Shown here: piece by piece, positions 1 through 6,426 of the stretch | Numbering within the stretch: position 1 is the stretch's first letter | How the letters are laid out: the number at the start of each line of letters is the position of its first letter | Assembly (NCBI GenBank): GCA_934317205.1 | Contig: CAKREL010000062.1 | Location: 1 to 14,596, forward strand | Length of the DNA stretch: 14,596 bases | Direction: 5' to 3' | DNA from: an uncultured Eubacterium sp. | GTDB taxonomy: Bacteria; Bacillota; Clostridia; Lachnospirales; Lachnospiraceae | Program-made: the position numbers and the translations under genes | The notes under the pieces: model-generated | Seen by the model: only the letters and a program-made list of their open reading frames with translations | The model's database searches: none | What the model was told of the DNA's origin: nothing

Positions 1-123
1 GCCCCTGAACCAAGTCCGGATCTCATTATAAATCCTTCCTTTCGGCGATTGGCCCCTTCGCATACAACATTGGAAATAATGTTCCTTATCATTTGCTGCT
101 ACCCGGCAAACCGCACCTCTATT
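1..123 (-). ncRNA. Lysine riboswitch (L box), partial, runs off the left edge
   Basis: The 5' half of a lysine aptamer is read on the minus strand. Conserved core pieces appear in order: AATAGAGGTGCG (P1 5' strand and core), GGGTAG (the AGUA-type loop E/kink-turn region), AAGGGG, and CGCCGAAAG (41-46 is TTCGGC on the plus strand). P2 forms between 105-114 and 45-54 as ten positions with one mismatch, including one G-U pair. An internal hairpin AACATT/AATGTT sits at 66-83. The P4 5' side GGAT pairs with ATCC near 20-33. The 3' half, including P5 and the P1 3' strand, is outside the window, so the expression platform cannot be read. It should control a minus-strand gene to the left, plausibly a further lysine fermentation or lysine transport gene. 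Confidence 0.85.
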
Positions 124-150
124 TTGATATTATGTAGTTTTGATATTATG
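122..150. repeat. 13-bp direct repeat pair, possible promoter of the edge riboswitch
   Basis: TTTTGATATTATG occurs at 122-134 and again at 138-150, a period of 16 bp. On the minus strand each copy gives CATAAT, a 5/6 match to a -10 box, just upstream of the riboswitch start. I do not see a good -35 box at 16-18 bp from either copy, so the promoter reading is weak. The repeat may simply reflect an AT-rich leader. Between the kal stop codon (192) and this repeat I see no terminator hairpin, so kal transcripts may read into the riboswitch. Confidence 0.4.
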
Positions 151-191
151 CTGAAATACTAATAATTCTGATTTTAAGGTTCTTCCTAAAA

Positions 192-581
192 TTACTTGCG
201 CTGTTTGTCTTTTGGAACTACGCATGTACCGCTTGCACGGCATACAACGATCGGCTCTTCTAAGATATCACATGCGGAATCATTGATGTCAGGTCTCGGA
301 GCGATTACTTTACGTGCTTCGAATACCATTTTTCTGGATGTGTTTCCAGTAGATACGATCTCACCAACAGCCTCAATATAGTCGCCTGCAAATACAGGTG
401 CCATGAACTCTACTTCATCATAAGCTTTGAACAGTCCCTCATCTCCATCATTTAAGATAAGAAGCTCTGTAGCTACATCTCCGAATAAACCAAGCATTCT
501 TGCTCCGTCTACCAGATTTCCACCATAGTGTGCATCATGTGCGCTCATTCTCAGTCTGATTACTGATTTCATTTTTTCCAT
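192..581 (-). CDS. kal: 3-aminobutyryl-CoA ammonia-lyase
   Basis: This 129-aa protein matches, by recall of the sequence, the small hotdog-fold ammonia-lyase of lysine fermentation. The enzyme removes ammonia from L-3-aminobutyryl-CoA to give crotonyl-CoA, which then goes to butyrate. Recognisable stretches are [20 protein letters not shown] near the N-terminus, the acyl-CoA-binding-type segment [20 protein letters not shown] in the middle, and the C-terminal [18 protein letters not shown]. Length is that expected of the family. The ATG at 581 is preferred because AGGAGG lies 8 nt upstream; an internal ATG three codons later is too far from it. The gene is alone in its transcription unit, behind a lysine riboswitch and followed by a second one, which supports the lysine assignment strongly. 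Cytoplasmic. Confidence 0.92.
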   Translation of the reverse strand: MEKMKSVIRLRMSAHDAHYGGNLVDGARMLGLFGDVATELLILNDGDEGLFKAYDEVEFMAPVFAGDYIEAVGEIVSTGNTSRKMVFEARKVIAPRPDINDSACDILEEPIVVCRASGTCVVPKDKQRK

Positions 582-622
582 TGTTTCTTCCTCCTATACA
601 TACCTTCTGATGTGTGTTTCCT

Positions 623-673
623 GTTTCTTTCGAAACGATCAACCATTAATAAGTACCTGCTGCAATTTGCAGC
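623..673 (-). other. kal leader between riboswitch terminator and start codon, with two inverted repeats
   Basis: Between the riboswitch terminator (737) and kal lies about 155 nt of leader. It contains a near-perfect palindrome GCTGCAA-T-TTGCAGC (659-673) and a small hairpin GTTTC-GAAA-GAAAC (minus strand, 623-636) closed by a GNRA-type tetraloop. Neither has a U-tract, so they are not terminators. They could be an operator or RNA stability elements. A TACAAT box (682-687, minus) is present but without a convincing -35. Confidence 0.35.
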
Positions 674-736
674 TAATACATATTGTATAGCGCTCCACGC
701 ATCATGGATAATATAGAAAAAAGAGTGGTTTTAGGT

Positions 737-800
737 AAAAAAATACTATTAACAAATCTGCTCCTGCATTGTTTAATTAGGACTACGACTCGCTAATAGT
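737..800 (-). terminator. Intrinsic terminator forming the riboswitch expression platform
   Basis: On the minus strand ACTATTAGCGAGTC (787-800) pairs with GATTTGTTAATAGT (745-758) over 14 positions, three of them G-U. The stem is followed by one A and seven U residues (737-743). The loop is 28 nt. The 5' arm includes CTATT (795-799), which is also the 3' strand of riboswitch P1. The terminator and the lysine-stabilised P1 are therefore mutually exclusive. Confidence 0.85.
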
Positions 801-960
801 GCTCCATGATATCATGACAGTACAGAAACTGTACGTCTCTGTCCCAAGTAAAGATCCAATCACTAATCAGTACTTTCGGCAACTTACTCCTTCATCTACA
901 TCATTGGAAGTGATTTTCCTTGGCATCTGCAATTACTCAATAAGTTGCGCCTCTATTGTC
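791..960 (-). ncRNA. Lysine riboswitch (L box) upstream of kal, complete aptamer
   Basis: All core L-box elements are visible on the minus strand in order. AATAGAGGCGC opens the aptamer, with the P1 5' strand at 953-957. P2 is GCAACTT (942-948) with AAGTTGC (879-885), seven perfect pairs. GAGTA follows P2, and AAGGAG precedes its return strand. GCCGAAAG lies at about 873-880. P4 is AAGTA (871-875) with TACTT (846-850), followed by GGGACAG. P5 is GTACAG-TTT-CTGTAC (820-834) with an outer GACA/TGTC. GGAGCACTATT closes P1 at 795-799. The RNA lies between a consensus -35 promoter and a terminator, 5' of kal. Known lysine riboswitches mostly turn lysine biosynthesis or uptake off; here the geometry predicts that lysine turns expression on. 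Confidence 0.93.
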
Positions 961-989
961 TGCAATATGTTGTTTTTGTTTACGCGTTT

Positions 990-1019
990 ATGTTACCACC
1001 TGGTAACCCTTTCTGTCAA
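990..1019 (-). promoter_or_regulatory. Promoter of the kal riboswitch transcript with overlapping palindromic operator
   Basis: On the minus strand TTGACA (1014-1019) and TAACAT (990-995) are separated by 18 bp, which places the start a short distance before the riboswitch. The 16-bp inverted repeat GTTACCA-CC-TGGTAAC (992-1007) fills the spacer and overlaps the -10 box, a typical position for a repressor operator. The half-site TGGTAACC recurs at 1169-1176, ahead of the divergent antiporter gene. Confidence 0.65.
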
Positions 1020-1199
1020 CTGGTACTTTTGTACAGAAACTAAATATATTTTTTGTTTCTTTTGTATGTTTCGCCGTGTTTTGTGTGTCCAACTAGAACA
1101 CTGTTCTTTCTCTCGCGGACTTCATCTGGTTAGTTATCTATATTAGACAGTATGCACTGGTGACTTTTTGGTAACCTTTCCCAGATTTTTTTTTTACGC

Positions 1200-1228
1200 T
1201 TTACAACTAGTTTTATTTATGATACAAA
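1200..1228 (+). promoter_or_regulatory. Promoter of the NhaC-family antiporter gene
   Basis: TTTACA (1200-1205) and TACAAA (1223-1228) are spaced by 17 bp. Transcription would begin near 1235, leaving a short leader with the strong site AGGAGGT at 1267-1273, 8 nt before the ATG. No riboswitch fits in this leader. The copy of TGGTAACC at 1169-1176 lies about 24 bp upstream of the -35 box. Confidence 0.55.
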
Positions 1229-1281
1229 AGAGTTAGCAATCGTAATGTCAGGCAAATATAATACGTAGGAGGTATTTTATT

Positions 1282-2862
1282 ATGGTAGATGCGGGGTTTC
1301 TATCTATTATTCCACCGATTGTAGCAATTGTACTTGCCTTAGTTACTAAAGAGGTTATTTTCTCTCTTTTATTAGGTGTATTCTCTGGTACGGTCATTTA
1401 TTCAGCACTTGCAGGACTTGGTCCTTTCGGTGTTCTCTCTACCACAGTAGAAATCATGATCGACAAATTTGGAGCAAATGCCGACATGATCCTGTTCCTT
1501 TGCTTCTTAGGAATTCTCGTAATTCTTATTACGAAAGCCGGTGGAGCCAGAGCTTATGGTGAATGGGCTTCCAGTAAGCTGAAAAACAGACGAAGCGTTC
1601 TGTTTGCAACAGCATTACTTGGTATCTTCTTCGCTATCGATGATTATTTCCACTGTCTGGCAGTTGGAACAATCATGAGACCTGTAACAGACAGAACAAA
1701 AATCTCACGTGAGAAACTGGCTTACCAGATCGACGCTATCGGCGCTCCTCTCTGTGTAATCATGCCAATCTCTTCCTGGGCAGCTTCCGTTATTTCTTAT
1801 TTCCCGGATGACGGTTCCGTATCAGGTATGGAGACATTTATTCAGGCTATTCCGCTGAATCTGTATGCAATGTTATCCATCTTCATGGTTCTTTTCTTAA
1901 CACTTAAGAAAAAATCTGAATTTGGTCCGATGCTCGTAGCTGACAAACTGGCTGAGCAGGGAGTTTTCTCATCTCCGGATGGTGATGTTACAGAAGACAA
2001 CTTATCCGACTTTGAAAAAGAAAACCAGAGCGGACGTGTATGTGACCTTGTTATTCCGATCGTTGTACTGGTTATCTCCTGTGTACTCTGCATGTTATAT
2101 GTAGGTGGTTTATTCTCAGGCGAAGGTCTTTCTATCATGGAAGCATTCGGTAACACAGTTGCTGCTACAGCACTTGCACTTGGTGGTTTCTGTACATTAG
2201 TATTCACATTTATTTATTACATGTGCCGTCGCGTTCTTACTTTCAAAGAATTATTCGGTGGCATTAGTCAGGGTATCTTCACAATGATCCCGGCATGTAC
2301 AATCCTTACATTTGCATGGACAATCTCCAGCGTATGCCGTGATTACCTTGGAACAGGCGAATTCGTAGCAGATGTTGTTGCTAACTCTGGTATTCCGATC
2401 ATAACACTTGCTCCAATCATTTTCATTATTGCAGCATTACTTTCATTTGCAACCGGTACAGCTTGGGGTACATTCGGTATCCTTATTCCGATCGTAATCT
2501 CCATCTGTTCTGTAGCAGCTCCAAGCTTTACAATTACATGTCTGTCTGCAACATTAGCTGGTTCCGTATTCGGAGATCACTGCTCACCGATTTCTGATAC
2601 CACGATCCTGTCCTCTACAGGTTCTCAGTGTAACCACTTGAAACACGTTGGTACTCAGATTCCATACGCAGTTATCGTAGCTGTATGCTGTGCAATCGGT
2701 TATGTAGTTGCCGGTGTAACAAACAGCTTGGGTCAGGGCGTAAGTACTGCTATTTCTTTAGTAGTTGCTCTTGTACTCCTGACTATCACACTTCTGGTTG
2801 CTCCTAAGGTTTGGAAATATACACCTGAGCAGCAGGAAATCCTTAAAGCTTCAAAAGAGTAA
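1282..2862 (+). CDS. NhaC-family Na+/H+ antiporter (ion-coupled transporter)
   Basis: A 526-aa polytopic membrane protein with many hydrophobic segments throughout. Family marks are FAIDDYFHCL near residue 117, GTAWGTFGILIPI near 392, and GDHCSPISDTTILSS near 431, the last being the clearest NhaC-superfamily signature. The family exchanges Na+ with H+, and some members exchange organic substrates. A charged loop rich in Asp/Glu/Ser lies near residues 215-250. The gene is divergent from kal and next to lysine-fermentation genes, so it could handle Na+ or pH balance during fermentation, or move lysine or a product; sequence alone does not tell. It has its own promoter and ends at a strong terminator. 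I give no gene symbol because substrate is uncertain. Confidence 0.85.
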   Translation: MVDAGFLSIIPPIVAIVLALVTKEVIFSLLLGVFSGTVIYSALAGLGPFGVLSTTVEIMIDKFGANADMILFLCFLGILVILITKAGGARAYGEWASSKLKNRRSVLFATALLGIFFAIDDYFHCLAVGTIMRPVTDRTKISREKLAYQIDAIGAPLCVIMPISSWAASVISYFPDDGSVSGMETFIQAIPLNLYAMLSIFMVLFLTLKKKSEFGPMLVADKLAEQGVFSSPDGDVTEDNLSDFEKENQSGRVCDLVIPIVVLVISCVLCMLYVGGLFSGEGLSIMEAFGNTVAATALALGGFCTLVFTFIYYMCRRVLTFKELFGGISQGIFTMIPACTILTFAWTISSVCRDYLGTGEFVADVVANSGIPIITLAPIIFIIAALLSFATGTAWGTFGILIPIVISICSVAAPSFTITCLSATLAGSVFGDHCSPISDTTILSSTGSQCNHLKHVGTQIPYAVIVAVCCAIGYVVAGVTNSLGQGVSTAISLVVALVLLTITLLVAPKVWKYTPEQQEILKASKE

Positions 2863-2906
2863 TTATTTATAAACTGACACTTCAAATTCTCTTAACAAAG
2901 CAAATG

Positions 2907-2946
2907 AGAAAGAACCGATGTAGCAATACATCGGTTCTTTCTTTTT
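2907..2946 (+). terminator. Terminator after the antiporter gene, possibly bidirectional
   Basis: A perfect 16-bp stem (2907-2922 with 2927-2942, outer pairs included) around the tetraloop GCAA runs directly into a T-tract on the plus strand (2942-2946). On the minus strand the flanking sequence is less T-rich, so termination of the convergent kamC transcript here would be weaker. Confidence 0.9.
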
Positions 2947-2986
2947 ATGAAAAATATTTGTTATCACTGACCACTTGCAGAAGTGA

Positions 2987-3011
2987 AAATTTTATCTCAG
3001 CCTGAGATAAA
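2987..3011 (-). terminator. Possible terminator of the cobO-kamB-kamC operon
   Basis: A 9-bp perfect hairpin TTTATCTCA-GCC-TGAGATAAA (2991-3011) abuts the kamC stop codon. On the minus strand it is followed by a short AATTTTC run. The T-run is short, so it may act with the following strong hairpin at 2907-2942. Confidence 0.5.
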
Positions 3012-4538
3012 TCAGTCCTGTTCATCAAGTAAATTCATTACATCGTTTTGTAATCCCAGCAAACGACAGATCCGGAAAGCATCCCGTGGGCAATTTCCCT
3101 CATTTTCAACACGATAGAGACCATAATTCATATGGGATGCTATTACCGCTACTCCTTTCTGCATTCCTGCATTCTGGATCTCATTTTCAACCTGCGATTC
3201 ATCCATATCTTTCAGACCTACAACCTGATAATGTGCTTTTCCATATTCTGCCACATGATCAAAATGTGTAACCAGAAGTGCAACCACATGCTTTTGATTC
3301 AAGTATTTTGTCACTGCACGCACCAACGCAGCACCCTCATGTGGATTGGTTCCTCTCGAAAATTCATCCAATACTACGAAACAGAACTCTTTTTCCACAT
3401 TTTCAATCACATCTTTCATCTGAATGATTTCTGCGCCAAAACTTGACAAACCTTTCTGTACGGACTGCAGTTCTTCTGAAATCATCTGAATATTCTCAAA
3501 GAATGGAATTTCCGCATAATCTGCATATACATAAAATCCGCACATTGCAAGCAGAACATTAAGCACGATTGTTTTCAGAGAAATACTTTTTCCTCCCATA
3601 TTTGCTCCGGTGATCACCGTTGCTCCCTGACAGAGTTCAATCGACAAAGGAGTAAATGCCAGCCCACGTTCCTTCAATACAGATGCTACCCAAGGATTCG
3701 TCACATTTTCGAGTTTAAAAGTAATATCCTCATCAATCGATTCTGTTCCATTTGCATCATTATGATCTGCACTCTTATTCTTCGCAGCGTTCATACCGCT
3801 AAAAATCGGTTTTACTGCATTTCCAAAATATGTTGCTGTCACTTTCTCCAGCAAAAGATCTAATCGACCAGTCACATTTGCATTAAAAAGCATCGCGTTC
3901 AAATAAGGCTGCAGCTGATTTGTCAGTTTTTCTCTGATGATCTGCTCCTCTTCTTCCTCTTCCAGCACAACTTCATGACGCTTATTCTGATATTCCTTTT
4001 TCGTTTCCTCAGCGGCAATTTCCATGGATTTTTCCAGTTCCCGTTTTCGCTTACGAATATCGGCCAGTTTATCAGAATATGCCTCATAGATATAAAAACT
4101 TGGTATTCTGCGTCCATCCGGATCCAGGATATCTAGTGCTGCCTCTAAATCCATGTAGCCAAGTCCGGTCATTTTTGTCTGACCATTTACATAATTTGCT
4201 TCGCTTCTTGCTTGCTCCGAATAAATCAGGAAATTTTTGATTTCAAACAACTCAATATCATTTAAGCACATTTCCAGGGCTTTTTTGATAGTTGGGCGTA
4301 CATCCTTCATCTGCATAAAAATACGGCGCAGATGATTGATTTCCTGCTTCAGATCATCTTTTTTGTTGATGAGTTTTTCCAGATTGGACAGTTCTTCCAT
4401 CAAAAGTTCCTTTTCATCCACCGAATATGGTGTCAGCCGGCGCACCCGCTCCTGTCCATACGGTGATGACGGATTTAACCTGTCCAGAATATATTGCAAT
4501 CCCACACTGCTTTTCTGTTCATATGTTAACTGAATCAT
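3012..4538 (-). CDS. kamC: Lysine 5,6-aminomutase reactivase ATPase KamC, MutS-like
   Basis: This 508-aa protein has a MutS-type ATPase domain at its C-terminus: Walker A GANMGGKS at 311-318, Walker B FVVLDEF at 387-393 continuing into SRGTNPHEG, and the switch histidine in LLVTHFDH near 425. The N-terminal half holds an acidic/basic coiled-coil stretch (about 155-205), and no MutS mismatch-binding domain is recognisable. From memory, MutS-like proteins next to B12-dependent aminomutase genes are named KamC and are taken to reactivate lysine 5,6-aminomutase together with KamB. The ATG overlaps the kamB stop as ATGA (4535-4538), implying translational coupling. The symbol rests on domain plus neighbours (kamB, cobO, kal). 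A generic MutS2-type protein is the alternative, but it lacks the Smr nuclease part. Confidence 0.83.
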   Translation of the reverse strand: MIQLTYEQKSSVGLQYILDRLNPSSPYGQERVRRLTPYSVDEKELLMEELSNLEKLINKKDDLKQEINHLRRIFMQMKDVRPTIKKALEMCLNDIELFEIKNFLIYSEQARSEANYVNGQTKMTGLGYMDLEAALDILDPDGRRIPSFYIYEAYSDKLADIRKRKRELEKSMEIAAEETKKEYQNKRHEVVLEEEEEEQIIREKLTNQLQPYLNAMLFNANVTGRLDLLLEKVTATYFGNAVKPIFSGMNAAKNKSADHNDANGTESIDEDITFKLENVTNPWVASVLKERGLAFTPLSIELCQGATVITGANMGGKSISLKTIVLNVLLAMCGFYVYADYAEIPFFENIQMISEELQSVQKGLSSFGAEIIQMKDVIENVEKEFCFVVLDEFSRGTNPHEGAALVRAVTKYLNQKHVVALLVTHFDHVAEYGKAHYQVVGLKDMDESQVENEIQNAGMQKGVAVIASHMNYGLYRVENEGNCPRDAFRICRLLGLQNDVMNLLDEQD

Positions 4539-5575
4539 GCGAATTCCCCCATAATTTTTTTATACTCGTCCCGGACATTATATACAGGAACGTCAATAGC
4601 TGCAGACATTTTCTCCATAAATTCATCCTTATCAAAATGAAATCCATAGGCAGAAAACGGGTTAATCGTCACAGCCAGAAGCTGCAATGCATCTGCCACT
4701 TCAAAACGTAGTCCCTTAATTTGCAGTTTTTCATACATATCACTGGAAAGTAATATCTTGCTGCCGTCCAGGAGTACCATTTTTTTACCTTTCAGATCCG
4801 TATTTGACATGATCAAAGTCTTTACCATAGCATCTGTCAGGCCGCCCTGTACAACAAGATACTCCGGTGGATTTTCTGCACCTTTTCGCCATATTTTCTC
4901 TGGTGTAACACGTTCTTCCGGAAGTACGATATGCTCCGGATCCGTCACCGGAATATATTTCATCTCATTCTGATTCCACAGCTCTTCCGGCACATCGAAA
5001 GGTGCCTGCGGCAGTTGCAGGATCTCACAAGTATAGGCTGTATCCCGCACAACCGTAGCCAGACTCTTGTGATAAGACGCACCCGTACACAGAATCGTGC
5101 TTTGGCTTACTTTTCTGGAACAGAGACTTTTTCGTCCCAGAGCCCCGTCAATCAGGATTTTGTCCACTCCGTACGGGCGGATCAGATCTGATACTGTCGC
5201 CAGCTGACTCGTCATAGATGGTCCGGCAATCTGTACAAATCCATCTGTACGTGCCCGAAAAATAATTATTTCTCCCATCGGTGTATAAATTCCTGTAGAG
5301 CACAAAATCTCCCGGGTTGTATCACAGTATTTCAATAAATCTGCCGCTGTCGCGACAATCGTTCCCTTATAAACAAAAATGCCCGGCTTCACCGTATTGG
5401 TTACCAGGTCTGTACTCTCTCCATCTCTACCTACGGACGTAGCACCAAACGAAACCCTGTTTTGCTTTAACTCAGCAATTAACTGATTCAACGTGGTCGT
5501 CTTTCCTGCATTCTTACACATACCGATCAGGGAAACAGAATCGTAAGGTGCCACCAGTTCGTATAATGATTTCAT
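4535..5575 (-). CDS. kamB: Lysine 5,6-aminomutase reactivase subunit KamB
   Basis: With the start chosen at 5575 the protein has 346 residues and begins MKSLYELVAPYDSV. GGAGG ends 5 nt before this ATG, whereas the longer reading from 5635 adds 20 residues rich in Lys/Arg/Cys that look like translated leader. A P-loop variant GMCKNAGKTT sits at 18-27 and recalls MobB/dethiobiotin-synthase-type nucleotide binding. Later landmarks are GATSVGRDGE, ILIDGALGRKS and ILCTGAS. From memory this family accompanies the MutS-like KamC beside lysine 5,6-aminomutase. The presumed job is ATP-driven release of damaged cobalamin so that fresh adenosylcobalamin can bind. It is cotranscribed between cobO and kamC. 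Confidence 0.8.
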   Translation of the reverse strand: MKSLYELVAPYDSVSLIGMCKNAGKTTTLNQLIAELKQNRVSFGATSVGRDGESTDLVTNTVKPGIFVYKGTIVATAADLLKYCDTTREILCSTGIYTPMGEIIIFRARTDGFVQIAGPSMTSQLATVSDLIRPYGVDKILIDGALGRKSLCSRKVSQSTILCTGASYHKSLATVVRDTAYTCEILQLPQAPFDVPEELWNQNEMKYIPVTDPEHIVLPEERVTPEKIWRKGAENPPEYLVVQGGLTDAMVKTLIMSNTDLKGKKMVLLDGSKILLSSDMYEKLQIKGLRFEVADALQLLAVTINPFSAYGFHFDKDEFMEKMSAAIDVPVYNVRDEYKKIMGEFA

Positions 5576-5647
5576 ACTTACCTCCATAACAACTTTACCT
5601 TTACGACACATATACTGGCTCTTACCTCCAGCCATGTGTCACTTCTC

Positions 5648-5669
5648 ACATGTGTTCAACACCACATGT
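5648..5669 (-). other. Intercistronic hairpin between cobO and kamB
   Basis: ACATGTG and CACATGT form a 7-bp inverted repeat around an 8-nt loop, 5 nt after the cobO stop codon. There is no U-tract, so it is more likely an mRNA processing or stability element than a terminator. Confidence 0.4.
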
Positions 5670-5674
5670 AAGGC

Positions 5675-6199
5675 TTACATCTCGATTCCAATTCTCGCCG
5701 GTACACCCTTTTCAAATGGATGCTTCACCGCATTCATATTTGTAATATAATCTGCTAATTCTACCAGTTCCGGTTTTGGATTTCGTCCTGTCATGACTAC
5801 TTCGAGTTCTTCCGGCCGGTTTTTCAGAAATTTCACTACTTTGTCTGTGTCGATTAATTCTGCATTACATAAATCTAACATTTCATCCATCACAAGCAGT
5901 CGTGCTTTCTGCTCTACTGCTGTTGCTGTAACTTTCTCAAACAATTCCGTATAGGCTGCTTTCGCCTCAACTTTTTCCTCCGGCGTCATCAAAAATGAAA
6001 ATCCAAAATGATGCTCTTCTACCATAACAGTAATATTTGGTATCTTCCTTAAAATATTCATCTCACCAGTTACACCGTCTTTCAGAAACTGGGAATACAC
6101 AACCGGAAAGCCATTTCCTGCACAGCGGATCGTCAGACCAACCCCGGCGGTCGTCTTACCCTTGCCTGTTCCCTCATAAATGTGAACAAGTCCCTTCAT
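5675..6199 (-). CDS. cobO: Cob(I)yrinic acid a,c-diamide / cob(I)alamin adenosyltransferase (CobO/BtuR family)
   Basis: This 174-aa protein is a CobO/CobA/BtuR-type corrinoid adenosyltransferase, which transfers the 5'-deoxyadenosyl group of ATP to reduced corrinoid to make adenosylcobalamin. Visible marks are the P-loop GTGKGKTT at residues 10-17 near the N-terminus, the acidic VMDEMLDL in the middle, and VVMTGRNPKPELVELADYIT followed by Asn-Met towards the C-terminus. It is slightly shorter than enterobacterial BtuR, lacking the N-terminal extension. The start has AAGGAGG 9 nt upstream. It is first in the operon with kamB and kamC, so its likely role is supplying fresh cofactor to lysine 5,6-aminomutase during reactivation, rather than de novo B12 synthesis; no other cobalamin biosynthesis gene is nearby. 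Confidence 0.92.
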   Translation of the reverse strand: MKGLVHIYEGTGKGKTTAGVGLTIRCAGNGFPVVYSQFLKDGVTGEMNILRKIPNITVMVEEHHFGFSFLMTPEEKVEAKAAYTELFEKVTATAVEQKARLLVMDEMLDLCNAELIDTDKVVKFLKNRPEELEVVMTGRNPKPELVELADYITNMNAVKHPFEKGVPARIGIEM

Positions 6200-6217
6200 T
6201 TTTTACTTCCTCCTTTT

Positions 6218-6312
6218 CAAGAATGCATTCTGCATCCTTGTAGCAAAATGTGCGTCATGCAACACATGACATGTTCTTCTGCATTTTGCGCAGAATATCC
6301 CCCTAGAACCAC
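6218..6312 (-). promoter_or_regulatory. Structured leader of the cobO-kamBC operon
   Basis: The roughly 124-nt leader contains a 10-bp hairpin CAAGGATGCA-GAA-TGCATTCTTG (minus strand, 6218-6240), whose base is 2 nt before the Shine-Dalgarno sequence. Upstream is a larger stem: GCAAAATG pairs with CATTTTGC and encloses GTCATG-TGTTG-CATGAC. A competing hairpin TCTGC-GCAAAAT-GCAGA uses the same GCAAAAT. I find no B12 box or lysine aptamer core here, so the element matches no riboswitch I can name. Confidence 0.5.
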
Positions 6313-6329
6313 TTCTTTTTACTACCTCA

Positions 6330-6358
6330 ATCATAGCATGCCCGCACTTCTTTTACAA
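6330..6358 (-). promoter_or_regulatory. Promoter of the cobO-kamB-kamC operon
   Basis: On the minus strand TTGTAA (6353-6358) and TATGAT (6330-6335, 5/6 match) are exactly 17 bp apart. The predicted start is near 6323. The -35 box touches the U-tract end of the preceding gene's terminator, so the two units are tightly packed. Confidence 0.65.
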
Positions 6359-6359
6359 G

Positions 6360-6409
6360 AAAAATCCCGTTGCTTCCATGTCATCTCCGACATAAAAACA
6401 ACGGGTTTC
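6360..6409 (-). terminator. Terminator of the regulator/hypothetical gene pair
   Basis: CCCGTTG (6366-6372) pairs with CAACGGG (6399-6405), with an inner ATGTC/GACAT helix (6378-6393), extended outward by AAA/TTT across a bulge. On the minus strand the stem is followed by a run of five T (6360-6364). It separates this pair from the cobO operon. Confidence 0.8.
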
Positions 6410-6426
6410 TTTCTTATCATTGTATT

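Noticed and set aside
1..24. Apparent minus-strand gene start, ATG after AAAGGAAGGATTTATA near the left edge
   Set aside because: The purine run and ATG lie inside the predicted P4 region of the lysine riboswitch, immediately after its CGCCGAA core, so this is more likely aptamer RNA than a start codon.
805..816. Perfect palindrome CATGATATCATG as a protein operator
   Set aside because: It lies within the riboswitch RNA between P5 and P1, where sequence is constrained by the RNA, so an operator role is not needed to explain it.
799..1146. A 115-codon plus-strand open frame upstream of the antiporter gene
   Set aside because: It is Cys/Phe/Tyr-rich without a ribosome binding site and lies across the minus-strand lysine riboswitch and its promoter.
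5576..5635. Longer kamB start at 5635
   Set aside because: A good GGAGG site 5 nt before the ATG at 5575 and the atypical extra 20 residues favour the shorter protein.
6200..6323. Cobalamin riboswitch upstream of cobO
   Set aside because: No B12 box or typical cobalamin aptamer core is present, and the leader is shorter than usual for that class.
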